Notes: generated by a model from the letters alone, not told the origin. Shown: positions 8,668 to 15,026, counted from the stretch's first letter. The stretch: DNA of 32,777 nt from JACZWZ01 sp036478235 (GCA_036478235.1 JAZGDZ010000032.1:1-32777), one strand, 5' to 3'. Made by a program: numbers and translations.

Positions 8668-9893
8668 TGACGACTTCTATGACGTACGAGTACCGCGCCC
8701 GCGATAAGAGCGGTGTGGTGCATGCCGGGAAGATGGAAGGTGACTCGACGCGTGCTGTGGCCGGCGCTCTCCGGGAGAAGGGATACATACCGCTGAGCAT
8801 CGACGAGAAGAAGTCGACTGCACTGCAGATGGAAATCCAGATTCCGGGCTTCAAGAAGAAGGTGAAGGTCAAGGACGTCGCCATCTTCAGCCGGCAGCTC
8901 GCCACGATGGTCAACTCCGGACTCACCCTCATCCGGGCGCTGACGATCCTCGACGAGCAGACCGAGAATGCTCTTCTCAAGGAAGTGCTCGGCGATGTTC
9001 GAGCGAGAGTCGAGCAGGGGAGCAGTCTCTCGGCGGCGTTCGAGGCGCACCCCGATGTGTTCAACCACCTCTACGTGTCGATGGTCAGGGCCGGAGAGGT
9101 GAGCGGAGCCCTCGACGAGACCCTGGTGCGGCTGGCCGACACTCTCGAAGCCGCAGTGAGGCTGAGGTCGAAGGTCAAATCCGCGATGGCCTATCCGATC
9201 GTGGTGCTCGCGCTGATCGTCCTGATCGTGACCGGCATGCTGGCGTTCGTCGTGCCGATCTTCGAGGGTATGTACGAAGAACTCGGTGGATCACTTCCGT
9301 TCCCGACTCAGATCCTCATCAACGTGTCGACGATACTGACCTCCCTGTGGTGGCTGTTCGCGATCGCGCTCGTGGGGTCGATCTTTGGGTTCAAACGGTG
9401 GAAGCGGACCGACTCGGGTAAGGCCGCTTGGGATCGGTTCAAGGTTCGGCTTCCGATCTTCGGAAAGGTCGTGCAGAAGGTGGCCATCAGCCGCTTTGCT
9501 CGCACGTTCTCGGTGCTGAGCCGGACGGGTGTTCCGGTGCTGCAGGCTCTCGACATCGTGTCCGCCACGTCGGGTAACTGGCTCGTTTCGGAGGCAACCA
9601 GAGACATCCAGGCGTCGGTCAAGCGAGGTGACTCGCTGGTGGCTCCGCTGCACGACCACGACATCTTCCCGCCGATGGTGACTCACATGATGGCCGTTGG
9701 TGAGGAGACTGGAGCCATCGACACCATGCTGGAAAAGGTCGCCGACTTCTACGACTCCGAGGTGGACGACACGGTCAACGCGCTGACCTCACTCATCGAG
9801 CCGTTGCTCATCGTCGTGATGGGTGTGGCCGTCGGTGGAATCCTCATTGCCCTCTATCTGCCGATGTTCAACATCGCCAATCTCATCCAGTAG
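8667..9893 (+). CDS. pilC: Type IV pilus inner-membrane platform protein PilC
   Basis: Polytopic membrane protein that couples PilB/PilT to pilin insertion and extraction. 408 residues with two T2SF (GspF) domains: the first around FSRQLATMVNSGLTLIRAL, the second around ISRFARTFSVLSRTGVPVLQALDIV, each followed by the GxxExxG signature (MVRAGEVSGALDE, MMAVGEETGAIDT). Three hydrophobic helices are evident (about 170-192, 222-242 and near the C-terminus, LLIVVMGVAVGGILIALYL). GGAGGT-type ribosome site (TTGGAGGT) precedes ATG 8667; an in-frame ATG at 8679 is an alternative. Last gene of the pilB-pilT-pilC unit, followed by hairpins. Confidence 0.95.
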   Translation: MTTSMTYEYRARDKSGVVHAGKMEGDSTRAVAGALREKGYIPLSIDEKKSTALQMEIQIPGFKKKVKVKDVAIFSRQLATMVNSGLTLIRALTILDEQTENALLKEVLGDVRARVEQGSSLSAAFEAHPDVFNHLYVSMVRAGEVSGALDETLVRLADTLEAAVRLRSKVKSAMAYPIVVLALIVLIVTGMLAFVVPIFEGMYEELGGSLPFPTQILINVSTILTSLWWLFAIALVGSIFGFKRWKRTDSGKAAWDRFKVRLPIFGKVVQKVAISRFARTFSVLSRTGVPVLQALDIVSATSGNWLVSEATRDIQASVKRGDSLVAPLHDHDIFPPMVTHMMAVGEETGAIDTMLEKVADFYDSEVDDTVNALTSLIEPLLIVVMGVAVGGILIALYLPMFNIANLIQ

Positions 9894-9920
9894 CAGTGCC
9901 GTTGGCACGGCGAATGCATG

Positions 9921-9945
9921 GAGGCCCGCCCTCGGCGCGGGCCTC
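9921..9945 (+). terminator. Terminator-like hairpin between pilC and pilA
   Basis: GAGGCCCGC (9921-9929), 7-nt loop, GCGGGCCTC (9937-9945): a perfect 9-bp stem. It is extended by outer arms GCATG (9916-9920) and CATGC (9949-9953). Only TT follows, so termination may be partial. A smaller hairpin GTGCC-GTT-GGCAC sits just after the pilC stop. Together they probably insulate pilBTC from pilA. Confidence 0.65.
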
Positions 9946-9975
9946 TTGCATGCTCGGGAAAAACCTCTCAAGAGC

Positions 9976-10006
9976 TTGACGAGAAAAGGCCGATAACCAC
10001 TACGGG
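9976..10006 (+). promoter_or_regulatory. Putative pilA promoter region
   Basis: TTGACG (9976-9981) looks like a housekeeping -35, but the best -10 at usual spacing is weak (TACGGG, 10001-10006, 19-nt spacer). Overlapping it is GCCGATAA (9989-9996), an exact match to the -10 of FliA/WhiG-type sigma factors; its -35 partner is poor. A promoter here is expected because terminator-like hairpins precede pilA and pilin must be made in large amounts. Which sigma factor is used cannot be decided. Confidence 0.4.
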
Positions 10007-10026
10007 TCGCAACCGCGGCCCGCCCC

Positions 10027-10046
10027 CGAGAATCAGGAGGTTCTCG
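10027..10046 (+). promoter_or_regulatory. Hairpin presenting the pilA ribosome binding site in its loop
   Basis: CGAGAA (10027-10032) and TTCTCG (10041-10046) form a perfect 6-bp stem. The 8-nt loop TCAGGAGG carries the full AGGAGG ribosome site, and pilA ATG is at 10051. Displaying the site in a loop could expose it for high expression or make it a regulated switch. Confidence 0.6.
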
Positions 10047-10050
10047 AATC

Positions 10051-10515
10051 ATGTTGAAGACAATTCGACGTGGGCTGAACAAGGATGAGGGCTTTACGCT
10101 CATCGAGCTCATGGTCGTGGTGATGATCATTGCAGTTCTTATCGCCATTGCCATTCCCTCGTTCCTCGGCTTCCGCGCATCGGCCCAGGATCGTGCCGCT
10201 CAGTCCGAGCTTCGCAACGTTCTTCTCTCCGAGAAGGCGTTCTGGCTCGACAACGGCGACTACACCCAGACAGCGGCTGACATCACTTCGTTCGAGCCGA
10301 ACGCAAAGGTGAACGCCGACCCGACTCTGGGCGTGGCTCTCGACCTGAATGGAGCCAGTAGCGACATCGTCTGTCTGACCCGTACCGCCGACTCGGGCAA
10401 CACCTTCTCCATCTGGGAGAGCTCGACCGCCGGCACGTTCTACGGAGCGACGGACCTGACGGGCGCCGACTGTCCGGCGGCTGCACCTGGCGGCTACACA
10501 CAGGGTGGCTTCTAG
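10051..10515 (+). CDS. pilA: Type IV major pilin PilA
   Basis: Structural subunit of the pilus. 154 residues with a class III leader: a short basic leader ending KDEG, then FTLIELMVVVMIIAVLIAIA. Prepilin peptidase should cut after G14, leaving F15 as residue +1 with the conserved Glu at +5 (E19) and a 140-residue mature protein. The globular part has two cysteines (C108, C141) that could close a C-terminal disulfide loop. AGGAGG lies 10 bases before ATG. It stands alone between structured non-coding regions, consistent with separate, strong expression. It is the only pilin gene in the window; minor pilins must be elsewhere or absent. Confidence 0.96.
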   Translation: MLKTIRRGLNKDEGFTLIELMVVVMIIAVLIAIAIPSFLGFRASAQDRAAQSELRNVLLSEKAFWLDNGDYTQTAADITSFEPNAKVNADPTLGVALDLNGASSDIVCLTRTADSGNTFSIWESSTAGTFYGATDLTGADCPAAAPGGYTQGGF

Positions 10516-10521
10516 GCCCAC

Positions 10522-10539
10522 GGTCAATCCACATTGACC
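10522..10539 (+). promoter_or_regulatory. Hairpin after pilA, with a competing downstream partner
   Basis: GGTCAAT (10522-10528), loop CCAC, ATTGACC (10533-10539). The left arm extended to GGTCAATCC is also an exact complement of GGATTGACC at 10593-10601, and the latter can pair with GGTCAA at 10615-10620. These pairings exclude each other, as in attenuators. Confidence 0.5.
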
Positions 10540-10544
10540 TGGAC

Positions 10545-10570
10545 GGAGGGGCGGATTTTTCCGCCCCTCC
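10545..10570 (+). terminator. Strong hairpin downstream of pilA
   Basis: GGAGGGGCGG, loop ATTTTT, CCGCCCCTCC: a perfect 10-bp GC stem 29 bases after the pilA stop. The T-run lies in the loop, not after the stem, so it may act as an mRNA 3'-end stabiliser or a partial terminator that keeps pilD expression below that of pilA. Confidence 0.65.
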
Positions 10571-10668
10571 GACGCGTGCTCTCATCCAGAACGGATTGAC
10601 CCGGCGACGCTTCACGGTCAAGCTCACCGCGCGGTCTGTGTCGCCGTGAGTCCAAGAGAGGAGCCCGA

Positions 10669-10704
10669 ATGACGCTGCCGGACGAGAGCGCCTCGGCGCG
10701 ATAA
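10669..10704 (+). CDS. Possible 11-codon leader ORF before pilD
   Basis: ATG ACG CTG ... CGA TAA encodes MTLPDESASAR and has a GAGAGGAG ribosome site at good distance. Its stop is 5 bases before the pilD GTG start, which has no ribosome site of its own. Either pilD is translated by reinitiation from this mini-ORF, or a single-base indel separates the true N-terminus from the rest of PilD. Confidence 0.4.
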   Translation: MTLPDESASAR

Positions 10705-10709
10705 CGGCT

Positions 10710-11471
10710 GTGCTCGTCGCCTCCGCCGGACTGGTCGGCTTGCTCGTAGGGTCGTTCATCAACGTCGTTGCTTACCGCGTTCCCAACGGCATCTCGGTGA
10801 CAAAACCGCCATCGGCGTGCCCCTCTTGCGGCCACAGGATCCGGGCTCGGGACAACATCCCCGTGCTGAGCTGGTTTCTGTTGCGCGGCCGGTGTAGGGA
10901 CTGCGGGTCTCCGATCTCGGCGAGATACCCCGTCGTGGAGGCGGCCACTGCGGCCATCTTTGGCGCCGTTGCCGCCGTGCTCGGTGCGGTGTGGGTGCTG
11001 CCGGCCTACCTGTGGTTCGCCGGCGTCGCCATCACCCTCACCATCACCGATCTCGACCACAAGCGAATTCCGAACCGGATCCTGTATCCGGGGACCATCG
11101 CGGCGACGGTGCTGCTCGGTGCCGGAGCGGCTCTCGACGGGGACCTCGGCGGCTTCGCACGATCGCTCATCGGGGGAGCCGGCTATTTCGGCCTGTTATT
11201 GCTCGTAGCCCTCGTTGCACGGGGCGGGTTCGGGTTCGGCGACGTCAAACTGTCATTTCTCCTCGGCGAATTCGCCGCCTTCCGCTCCTGGGAGGCAGTG
11301 TTCGTGGCCGTATTCGCCGCATTCCTCGTCGGCGGACTTCTCTCGATCGTGCTGCTGGCGATGCGCAGGGTGGGCCGCAAGGACGCGATCCCGTTCGGTC
11401 CATCCATGGTTCTGGGCGTCCTGATCGCCATTGCCGCGGGGGATCAGATAGCCGCTTGGTACCTGGGCTGA
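10710..11471 (+). CDS. pilD: Type 4 prepilin peptidase PilD (A24 family)
   Basis: Membrane aspartic protease that removes the prepilin leader and normally N-methylates the new Phe. 253 residues from GTG 10710. The N-terminus has GLLVGSFINVVAYRVP; the cytoplasmic zinc tetracysteine is CPSC...CRDC; the catalytic aspartates lie in TDLDHKRIPNRILY and GFGFGDVKL. About seven hydrophobic segments follow. No ATG is in frame upstream, and the GTG lacks a ribosome site, so the start is tied to the leader ORF at 10669. A prepilin peptidase-like gene between aroE and aroC is, from memory, also present in M. tuberculosis, where the rest of this pilus locus is missing. Confidence 0.93.
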   Translation: MLVASAGLVGLLVGSFINVVAYRVPNGISVTKPPSACPSCGHRIRARDNIPVLSWFLLRGRCRDCGSPISARYPVVEAATAAIFGAVAAVLGAVWVLPAYLWFAGVAITLTITDLDHKRIPNRILYPGTIAATVLLGAGAALDGDLGGFARSLIGGAGYFGLLLLVALVARGGFGFGDVKLSFLLGEFAAFRSWEAVFVAVFAAFLVGGLLSIVLLAMRRVGRKDAIPFGPSMVLGVLIAIAAGDQIAAWYLG

Positions 11472-11521
11472 ACGTGGTCGCGCAGAGCGCGAAAACCCCG
11501 CGCGCGGAGTGTCGACAATGC

Positions 11522-11550
11522 TTGTTGGTGCGCGCGTGGATGTGTAGCCT
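11522..11550 (+). promoter_or_regulatory. Putative promoter for pilMNO(P)
   Basis: TTGTTG (11522-11527), 17-nt spacer, TAGCCT (11545-11550). Both hexamers fit actinobacterial housekeeping promoters. The start would fall near 11557, just before a hairpin, and the pilM start is about 65 bases further on. Confidence 0.5.
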
Positions 11551-11558
11551 CTGCATCA

Positions 11559-11587
11559 CACAGGCGTAACTACCCGCCTGTGGTTTT
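11559..11587 (+). terminator. Hairpin plus T-run in the pilM leader
   Basis: CACAGGCG (11559-11566), loop TAACTACC, CGCCTGTG (11575-11582), then GTTTT. This resembles an intrinsic terminator ending the pilA-pilD unit. Because the putative promoter fires just upstream, the hairpin would also sit at the extreme 5' end of the pilM mRNA, where it could act as a stabiliser or early attenuator. Confidence 0.6.
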
Positions 11588-11622
11588 GGTGTGAGGAGCC
11601 TCGAGGGGTCCTGAGGGCCCAT

Positions 11623-12738
11623 ATGGAGGAGGCCATGGCGGTCGCCGTCGGACTCGACATCGGTTCAGAAGCGGTGCGTGCTGCGGTCGTCGAGAGCGGC
11701 AAGGCGACGCCCGTGCTACGCCGCTTTGCCGAGATTCCGTTGCCCCCCGGTGTGGTGTCGGCGGGGGACGTCCTCGACGAGGGCGCCGTGACCGAGGCCG
11801 TCTCCGCTCTGTGGAAGCGCAACCGCTTACCGCGTCGCAACGTCATCGTGGGTATCGCCAACCAGCGTGTGATCGTCCGCCAGGTCGATGTTCCCCATCT
11901 CGAGGAGGCGGAGCTCGTCGACGCCTTGCCGTATCAGGTGCAGGACGCGATACCGATTCCGGTCGAGGATGCCGTTCTCGACTTTGTCCCGCTCGAAGAG
12001 TTCACGACACCCGAAGGCGATCTGATGCTGTCGATCCTCGTCGTGGCGGCGCAGCGCGAGATGGTCGACGGTCTCGTTCGGATCGCCTCGGGAGCAGGGT
12101 TGGACGTTGTTTCGATCGACCTCGAGGCCTTCGGCTTGGTCAGGGCGGCGTTCGGCACCGACCTTCTCCTCGGGGGTGAGGGCCCTCAGGCGCTGCTGGA
12201 CATCGGCGGGTCGATGTCACAGGTCGTGATCGTGCGCGGCGGAATCAGCCGCTTCGTTCGAATCCTTCCCATCGGCGGAGATCAGTTCACCGAGGCTTTG
12301 TCGTCCGGTTTGGCCATGTCCCGCGAGGACGCCGAGGAACTGAAGCGAAGAGTCGGCGTGGCCCACGAAGGGTTCCCTGAGGGAGACGACGAAGAGTCCA
12401 CGGCCCAGCGCATCCTCACGCGTTCCGCCGATGCCCTCATCGAGGAGATTCGGGGATCGGTCAACTATTACCTGACGCAGGCCGGGGAGCAGGCCCTCGA
12501 GCGACTGGTCGTCTCCGGCAACGGAGCCCGCCTCCCCCATTTGGCCAATCGGGTGGGCAAGTCGCTGAACACCGAGGTCGAACCGGTGCGGGTCCTGGAT
12601 CATGTGAGCGTGGGCCGCGTTCAGATGACCGAGAGCCAACTGCTCGAACTTCAGCCGGTGCTGCCCGCATCCGTCGGTCTCGCCCTGTGGGGCTCCTATG
12701 TCGTTCCGCCCACGAACAGGTTCGCCCATGTGGGATAG
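11623..12738 (+). CDS. pilM: Type IV pilus assembly protein PilM
   Basis: Cytoplasmic actin-like (FtsA-fold) ATP-binding protein that docks to the PilN N-terminus and aligns the motor with the pilus machine. 371 residues. Phosphate-binding segments VGLDIGSEAVRAAVV (N-terminal) and ALLDIGGSMSQVVIV (about residue 190), the adenosine segment LVVSGNGARLP (about 295), and the PilM-type LPYQVQDAIPIPVEDAVLDF are visible. ATG 11623 has GAGGG 5 bases upstream. ATG 11635 also follows a GGAGGAGG, but with only 2 bases of spacing. It starts the pilM-pilN-pilO-pilP-like unit. Confidence 0.94.
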   Translation: MEEAMAVAVGLDIGSEAVRAAVVESGKATPVLRRFAEIPLPPGVVSAGDVLDEGAVTEAVSALWKRNRLPRRNVIVGIANQRVIVRQVDVPHLEEAELVDALPYQVQDAIPIPVEDAVLDFVPLEEFTTPEGDLMLSILVVAAQREMVDGLVRIASGAGLDVVSIDLEAFGLVRAAFGTDLLLGGEGPQALLDIGGSMSQVVIVRGGISRFVRILPIGGDQFTEALSSGLAMSREDAEELKRRVGVAHEGFPEGDDEESTAQRILTRSADALIEEIRGSVNYYLTQAGEQALERLVVSGNGARLPHLANRVGKSLNTEVEPVRVLDHVSVGRVQMTESQLLELQPVLPASVGLALWGSYVVPPTNRFAHVG

Positions 12739-12747
12739 GACCCTCCG

Positions 12748-13362
12748 ATGAGACCAATCAACCTGCTCCCTCCCGAACTAGGGGCGCGGAAGCTGAGGCG
12801 TCGCCGTCTGGCAATGCTGGCTGGGGTCGGCGCCGCCTACGTCGTACTGCTCGGCGTTCTCGTTCTCTTCTGGAACGGCCGGGTCGACGACGCCAAGAGG
12901 GACGTCGAAGACCAGATCAGCATCAACCAGACCCTGGAGCGTGAGGTCATCGCTCTGGCCGACGCCGGGGACCTTGCAGTGCGCTATCAGGACAAGGCCG
13001 ATCTGGTGAGGACCGCCTTGAGCACGGACGTCGATTGGGGAATCATCCTGAACGACCTGGCAAGGCTGTTGCCGCCACGAGTCTGGGTCGAGACCTTCTC
13101 GGGATCGGTGGTCGCGGAGACGGTGCCCGGTGTAGTCGGACAGGTCGGTTTCAGCGGCGTCGGCTTCGACTTTCCGGATGTCTCGGCGTGGCTCCGAGCG
13201 CTCGACTCCGAGCAATTCGCCGGCATCACCGGGACTTGGGTGAGCACCGTGTCTCAGGGAGTCGCCGGCAACGAGCCCGTCGTCAACTTCACTAGCACCG
13301 CGGTGCTCACGATCGCGGCAGTCACGAATAGGGCCGACGAACTCATTCCAGAGGTGCCGTGA
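12748..13362 (+). CDS. pilN: Type IV pilus assembly protein PilN
   Basis: Bitopic membrane protein of the alignment complex. 204 residues. The N-terminus MRPINLLPPE carries the conserved INLLP motif that binds PilM. One membrane helix follows (about residues 25-45, LAGVGAAYVVLLGVLVLF), then a coiled-coil stretch (about 46-75) and a ferredoxin-like extracytoplasmic domain beginning near DWGIILNDLARLLPPRVWVETF. It follows pilM by 9 bases and overlaps the pilO start by one base. Confidence 0.92.
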   Translation: MRPINLLPPELGARKLRRRRLAMLAGVGAAYVVLLGVLVLFWNGRVDDAKRDVEDQISINQTLEREVIALADAGDLAVRYQDKADLVRTALSTDVDWGIILNDLARLLPPRVWVETFSGSVVAETVPGVVGQVGFSGVGFDFPDVSAWLRALDSEQFAGITGTWVSTVSQGVAGNEPVVNFTSTAVLTIAAVTNRADELIPEVP

Positions 13363-14015
13363 TGCGGCGGGTTGGACTCCTGGTCGTGCTCGGAGTTCTG
13401 GTGGTGACCGGTGCCTGGTGGATGTTCCTGATCAGCCCCAGAAACGGTGACATCGCCGATCTCAAGGGCGAGTTGAACGTCGCCGTCGACACGCAACAGC
13501 GCCTTCAGGTCCAGATAAGACAACTCGAGGAGATCCGCGACTCGGAGGTCCAGTATCTCGCCGCGCTCGGTCAGCTCGACTCGCTGATACCCGAGCGCCC
13601 CTTGCTGGAGGACTTCATCGAGCAGATCTTTGCGCTGACCAACGAGACCGGTGTCGAGCTGCAGACGCTGACGCCGTCGCTTCCTGCGGCCGTGGAGGGT
13701 TCGGAGCTGCGCAACATCGCTGTCTCGGTCCAGATCGAGGGCGAGTTCTTCGAGGTGCTCGGCTTCCTCTTCGGGCTCAGCGACATGGAGCGCCTGGTGC
13801 GGGTCGACTCGATCGCGGTGAGTTCGTCGGTCTCGGATGCAGGCGAAACCATGTTGTCCGCGGGCATCCAGCTGCGCTTGTTCACGCTGGCCGATCTGGT
13901 GCCGATCGAGGAAGTGGAGAATCTGGAGGATCCGGACGGTGGCTCGGACGCACCGGAGAGCGAGGCAAGATCGGAGCCGGCCGATGTCGAGGCCGCAGGA
14001 GGTGCGGACTCGTGA
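13362..14015 (+). CDS. pilO: Type IV pilus assembly protein PilO
   Basis: Partner of PilN in a membrane heterodimer. 217 residues from ATG 13362, which overlaps the pilN TGA by one base (a GTG one codon earlier is possible). One N-terminal membrane helix (about residues 4-22, GLLVVLGVLVVTGAWWMFLI), a coiled coil (LKGELNVAVDTQQRLQVQIR onward), then the PilO domain with PERPLLEDFIEQIFALTNETGVELQTL and VQIEGEFFEVLGFLFGLSDMERLV. The C-terminal tail is acidic and Ala/Glu-rich. It overlaps the next gene by 4 bases. Confidence 0.92.
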   Translation: MRRVGLLVVLGVLVVTGAWWMFLISPRNGDIADLKGELNVAVDTQQRLQVQIRQLEEIRDSEVQYLAALGQLDSLIPERPLLEDFIEQIFALTNETGVELQTLTPSLPAAVEGSELRNIAVSVQIEGEFFEVLGFLFGLSDMERLVRVDSIAVSSSVSDAGETMLSAGIQLRLFTLADLVPIEEVENLEDPDGGSDAPESEARSEPADVEAAGGADS

Positions 14016-14599
14016 TCACCACCAGGCGCACGCTGGCGTCGGCGTTGGTTTCGGTGTTGTTGGTGGCGACGGCGGTTGCATCGATCTGGCTCATGGCTTC
14101 GGCCGGGGTGTTCACCGGCGGCGAGCAGCCACTACCCGGTGCACCCGACGGCGACGCGGCAACTGCGGAGGCATCGACCGGGGACCCCCTCTCGATCGCC
14201 TCGGGATTTCAGGTCTCGCAGCCCCGGGATCCCTTCAAGCCGTTGATCGTTACCGGCGACACCTCGGTGACGACGGTTCCGGGAGCCACCACCACGACGG
14301 TCCCGGGCGCCACGACAACGACGGTCCCGGGCGCTACCACGACGACGGTCCCGGGCGCTACCACGACGACCACTCTCGGCGACACCCCGGCGGGTGTCCG
14401 AGTGGTGCTGCTGGAGGTGCGCGACGAGAGTGGTTTACTGGTCGCCGTGGTCGAGGTCGACGGTGAGACCTACACGGTGAGCGTGGGCGACACGTTCGCC
14501 GATAGGTTCAAGGTGGTCAGCCTTACCGAGACCGGGGGTGTATTCACCTTCGGCGACAGCGCCTTCACGCTCTCCGTGGGCCAGAGCATCCTCAAGTAG
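14012..14599 (+). CDS. PilP-like pilus accessory protein with VPGATTTT repeats
   Basis: 195 residues, start GTG overlapping pilO (GTGA). One N-terminal membrane helix (about 8-34) is followed by a disordered extracytoplasmic stretch. The motif QPRDPFKPL (RDPF at 72-75) resembles the RDPF found in PilP-type proteins ahead of their beta domain. Four exact VPGATTTT repeats (89-120) make a Thr-rich linker. The C-terminal 70 residues look like a small beta-sandwich (VRVVLLEVRDESGLLVAVVEVDG-type strands). PilP normally links PilNO to the secretin PilQ, yet no secretin is encoded here and none is expected in a monoderm. Position and motif support a PilP-like role; full homology is not proven. Confidence 0.65.
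   Translation: MITTRRTLASALVSVLLVATAVASIWLMASAGVFTGGEQPLPGAPDGDAATAEASTGDPLSIASGFQVSQPRDPFKPLIVTGDTSVTTVPGATTTTVPGATTTTVPGATTTTVPGATTTTTLGDTPAGVRVVLLEVRDESGLLVAVVEVDGETYTVSVGDTFADRFKVVSLTETGGVFTFGDSAFTLSVGQSILK
14276..14371 (+). repeat. Four 24-bp tandem repeats coding VPGATTTT
   Basis: Four in-frame 24-bp units (core ACGGTCCCGGGCGCTACCAC) within the PilP-like gene. The last two are almost identical and the first differs at several third positions, which suggests recent duplication. Copy number could vary between strains without a frameshift. Confidence 0.85.
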
Positions 14600-14600
14600 T

Positions 14601-14627
14601 TCGCCTCGCTTCGCTCGGCGGGTAATC
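14601..14627. repeat. 27-bp GC-rich dispersed repeat, copy 1
   Basis: Core CGCCTCGCTTCGCTCGGCG, beginning two bases after the stop of the PilP-like gene. It matches 24443-24469 (after priA) at 25 of 27 positions. Both copies follow the last gene of an operon and both are succeeded by sequence with TTGCC/GGCAA motifs. The role is unknown; it may act at 3' ends. Confidence 0.65.
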
Positions 14628-14761
14628 GGAAATTGGCAAGAGGTGGTTCATCGCTGCCAGTTGAGTTACCGGGTCCAACCCTTAGTGCCTCGACAGACAA
14701 CCTTTGCGCTGTTCTGCCGGCCAGGAACGGCCGCTCGCGGCGTCCTCGTCCTCGACGTGAT

Positions 14762-14835
14762 ACACAGCGCTGCCCGGAAGGGCAGCACGTCCATGCGGAG
14801 GCGTTTCGGGGCCGAGCAGGACCCGAACGCCGAAG
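14762..14835 (+). repeat. Double-hairpin intergenic repeat, unit 2
   Basis: Hairpin 1: GCTGCCC (14769-14775), loop GGAA, GGGCAGC (14780-14786). Hairpin 2: GGCGTTTCGGG (14800-14810) with CCCGAACGCC (14822-14831). Relative to unit 1, stem position 3 changes from C-G to T-A on both sides. Confidence 0.8.
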
Positions 14836-14882
14836 CCAGACTGCACGACTACGCCTTCGTCCTGCGTCCTTCCGAGCGACGT

Positions 14883-14956
14883 ACCACGCTGCGTCGCCCG
14901 CAGGGCGACACATCCATGCGGAGGCGCTTCGGGGCCGAGTAGGACCCGAACGCCGG
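14883..14956 (+). repeat. Double-hairpin intergenic repeat, unit 3
   Basis: Hairpin 1: GTCGCCC (14893-14899), loop GCA, GGGCGAC (14903-14909). Hairpin 2: GGCGCTTCGGG (14923-14933) with CCCGAACGCC (14945-14954); the bulged base is C instead of T. Stem position 2 of hairpin 1 is T-A where unit 1 has C-G. Unit 3 lies 121-123 bp downstream of unit 2 in the same orientation. Confidence 0.8.
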
Positions 14957-15012
14957 AGCTAGACCCCTGACTCGGCATCGACACCACGAACGTTGCCTGC
15001 CAAGGCACTGGG

Positions 15013-15018
15013 TACCAT
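15013..15018 (+). promoter_or_regulatory. Putative -10 of aroC (near-leaderless)
   Basis: TACCAT ends 8 bases before the aroC ATG, and no ribosome site is present. A transcript starting from it would have almost no leader, a common arrangement in actinobacteria. TTGCCT at 14993 is a possible -35, but the spacing (14 nt) is short. Confidence 0.35.
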
Positions 15019-15026
15019 CGGCCGCC

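Larger units (their letters stand above)
14600..15026. other. 427-bp non-coding region between the pilus operon and aroC
   Basis: Holds a 27-bp repeat (14601-14627), two direct copies of the double-hairpin repeat (14762-14835, 14883-14956), and at its end a possible aroC promoter. No RNA gene was recognised. ORFs here follow the repeats and show no protein family. Confidence 0.75.

Noticed and set aside
14600..15026. A tRNA or other known RNA gene in the long non-coding gap
   Set aside because: I found no cloverleaf, no TTCGA-type arm with matching acceptor stem, and no known RNA signature; only dispersed repeats.
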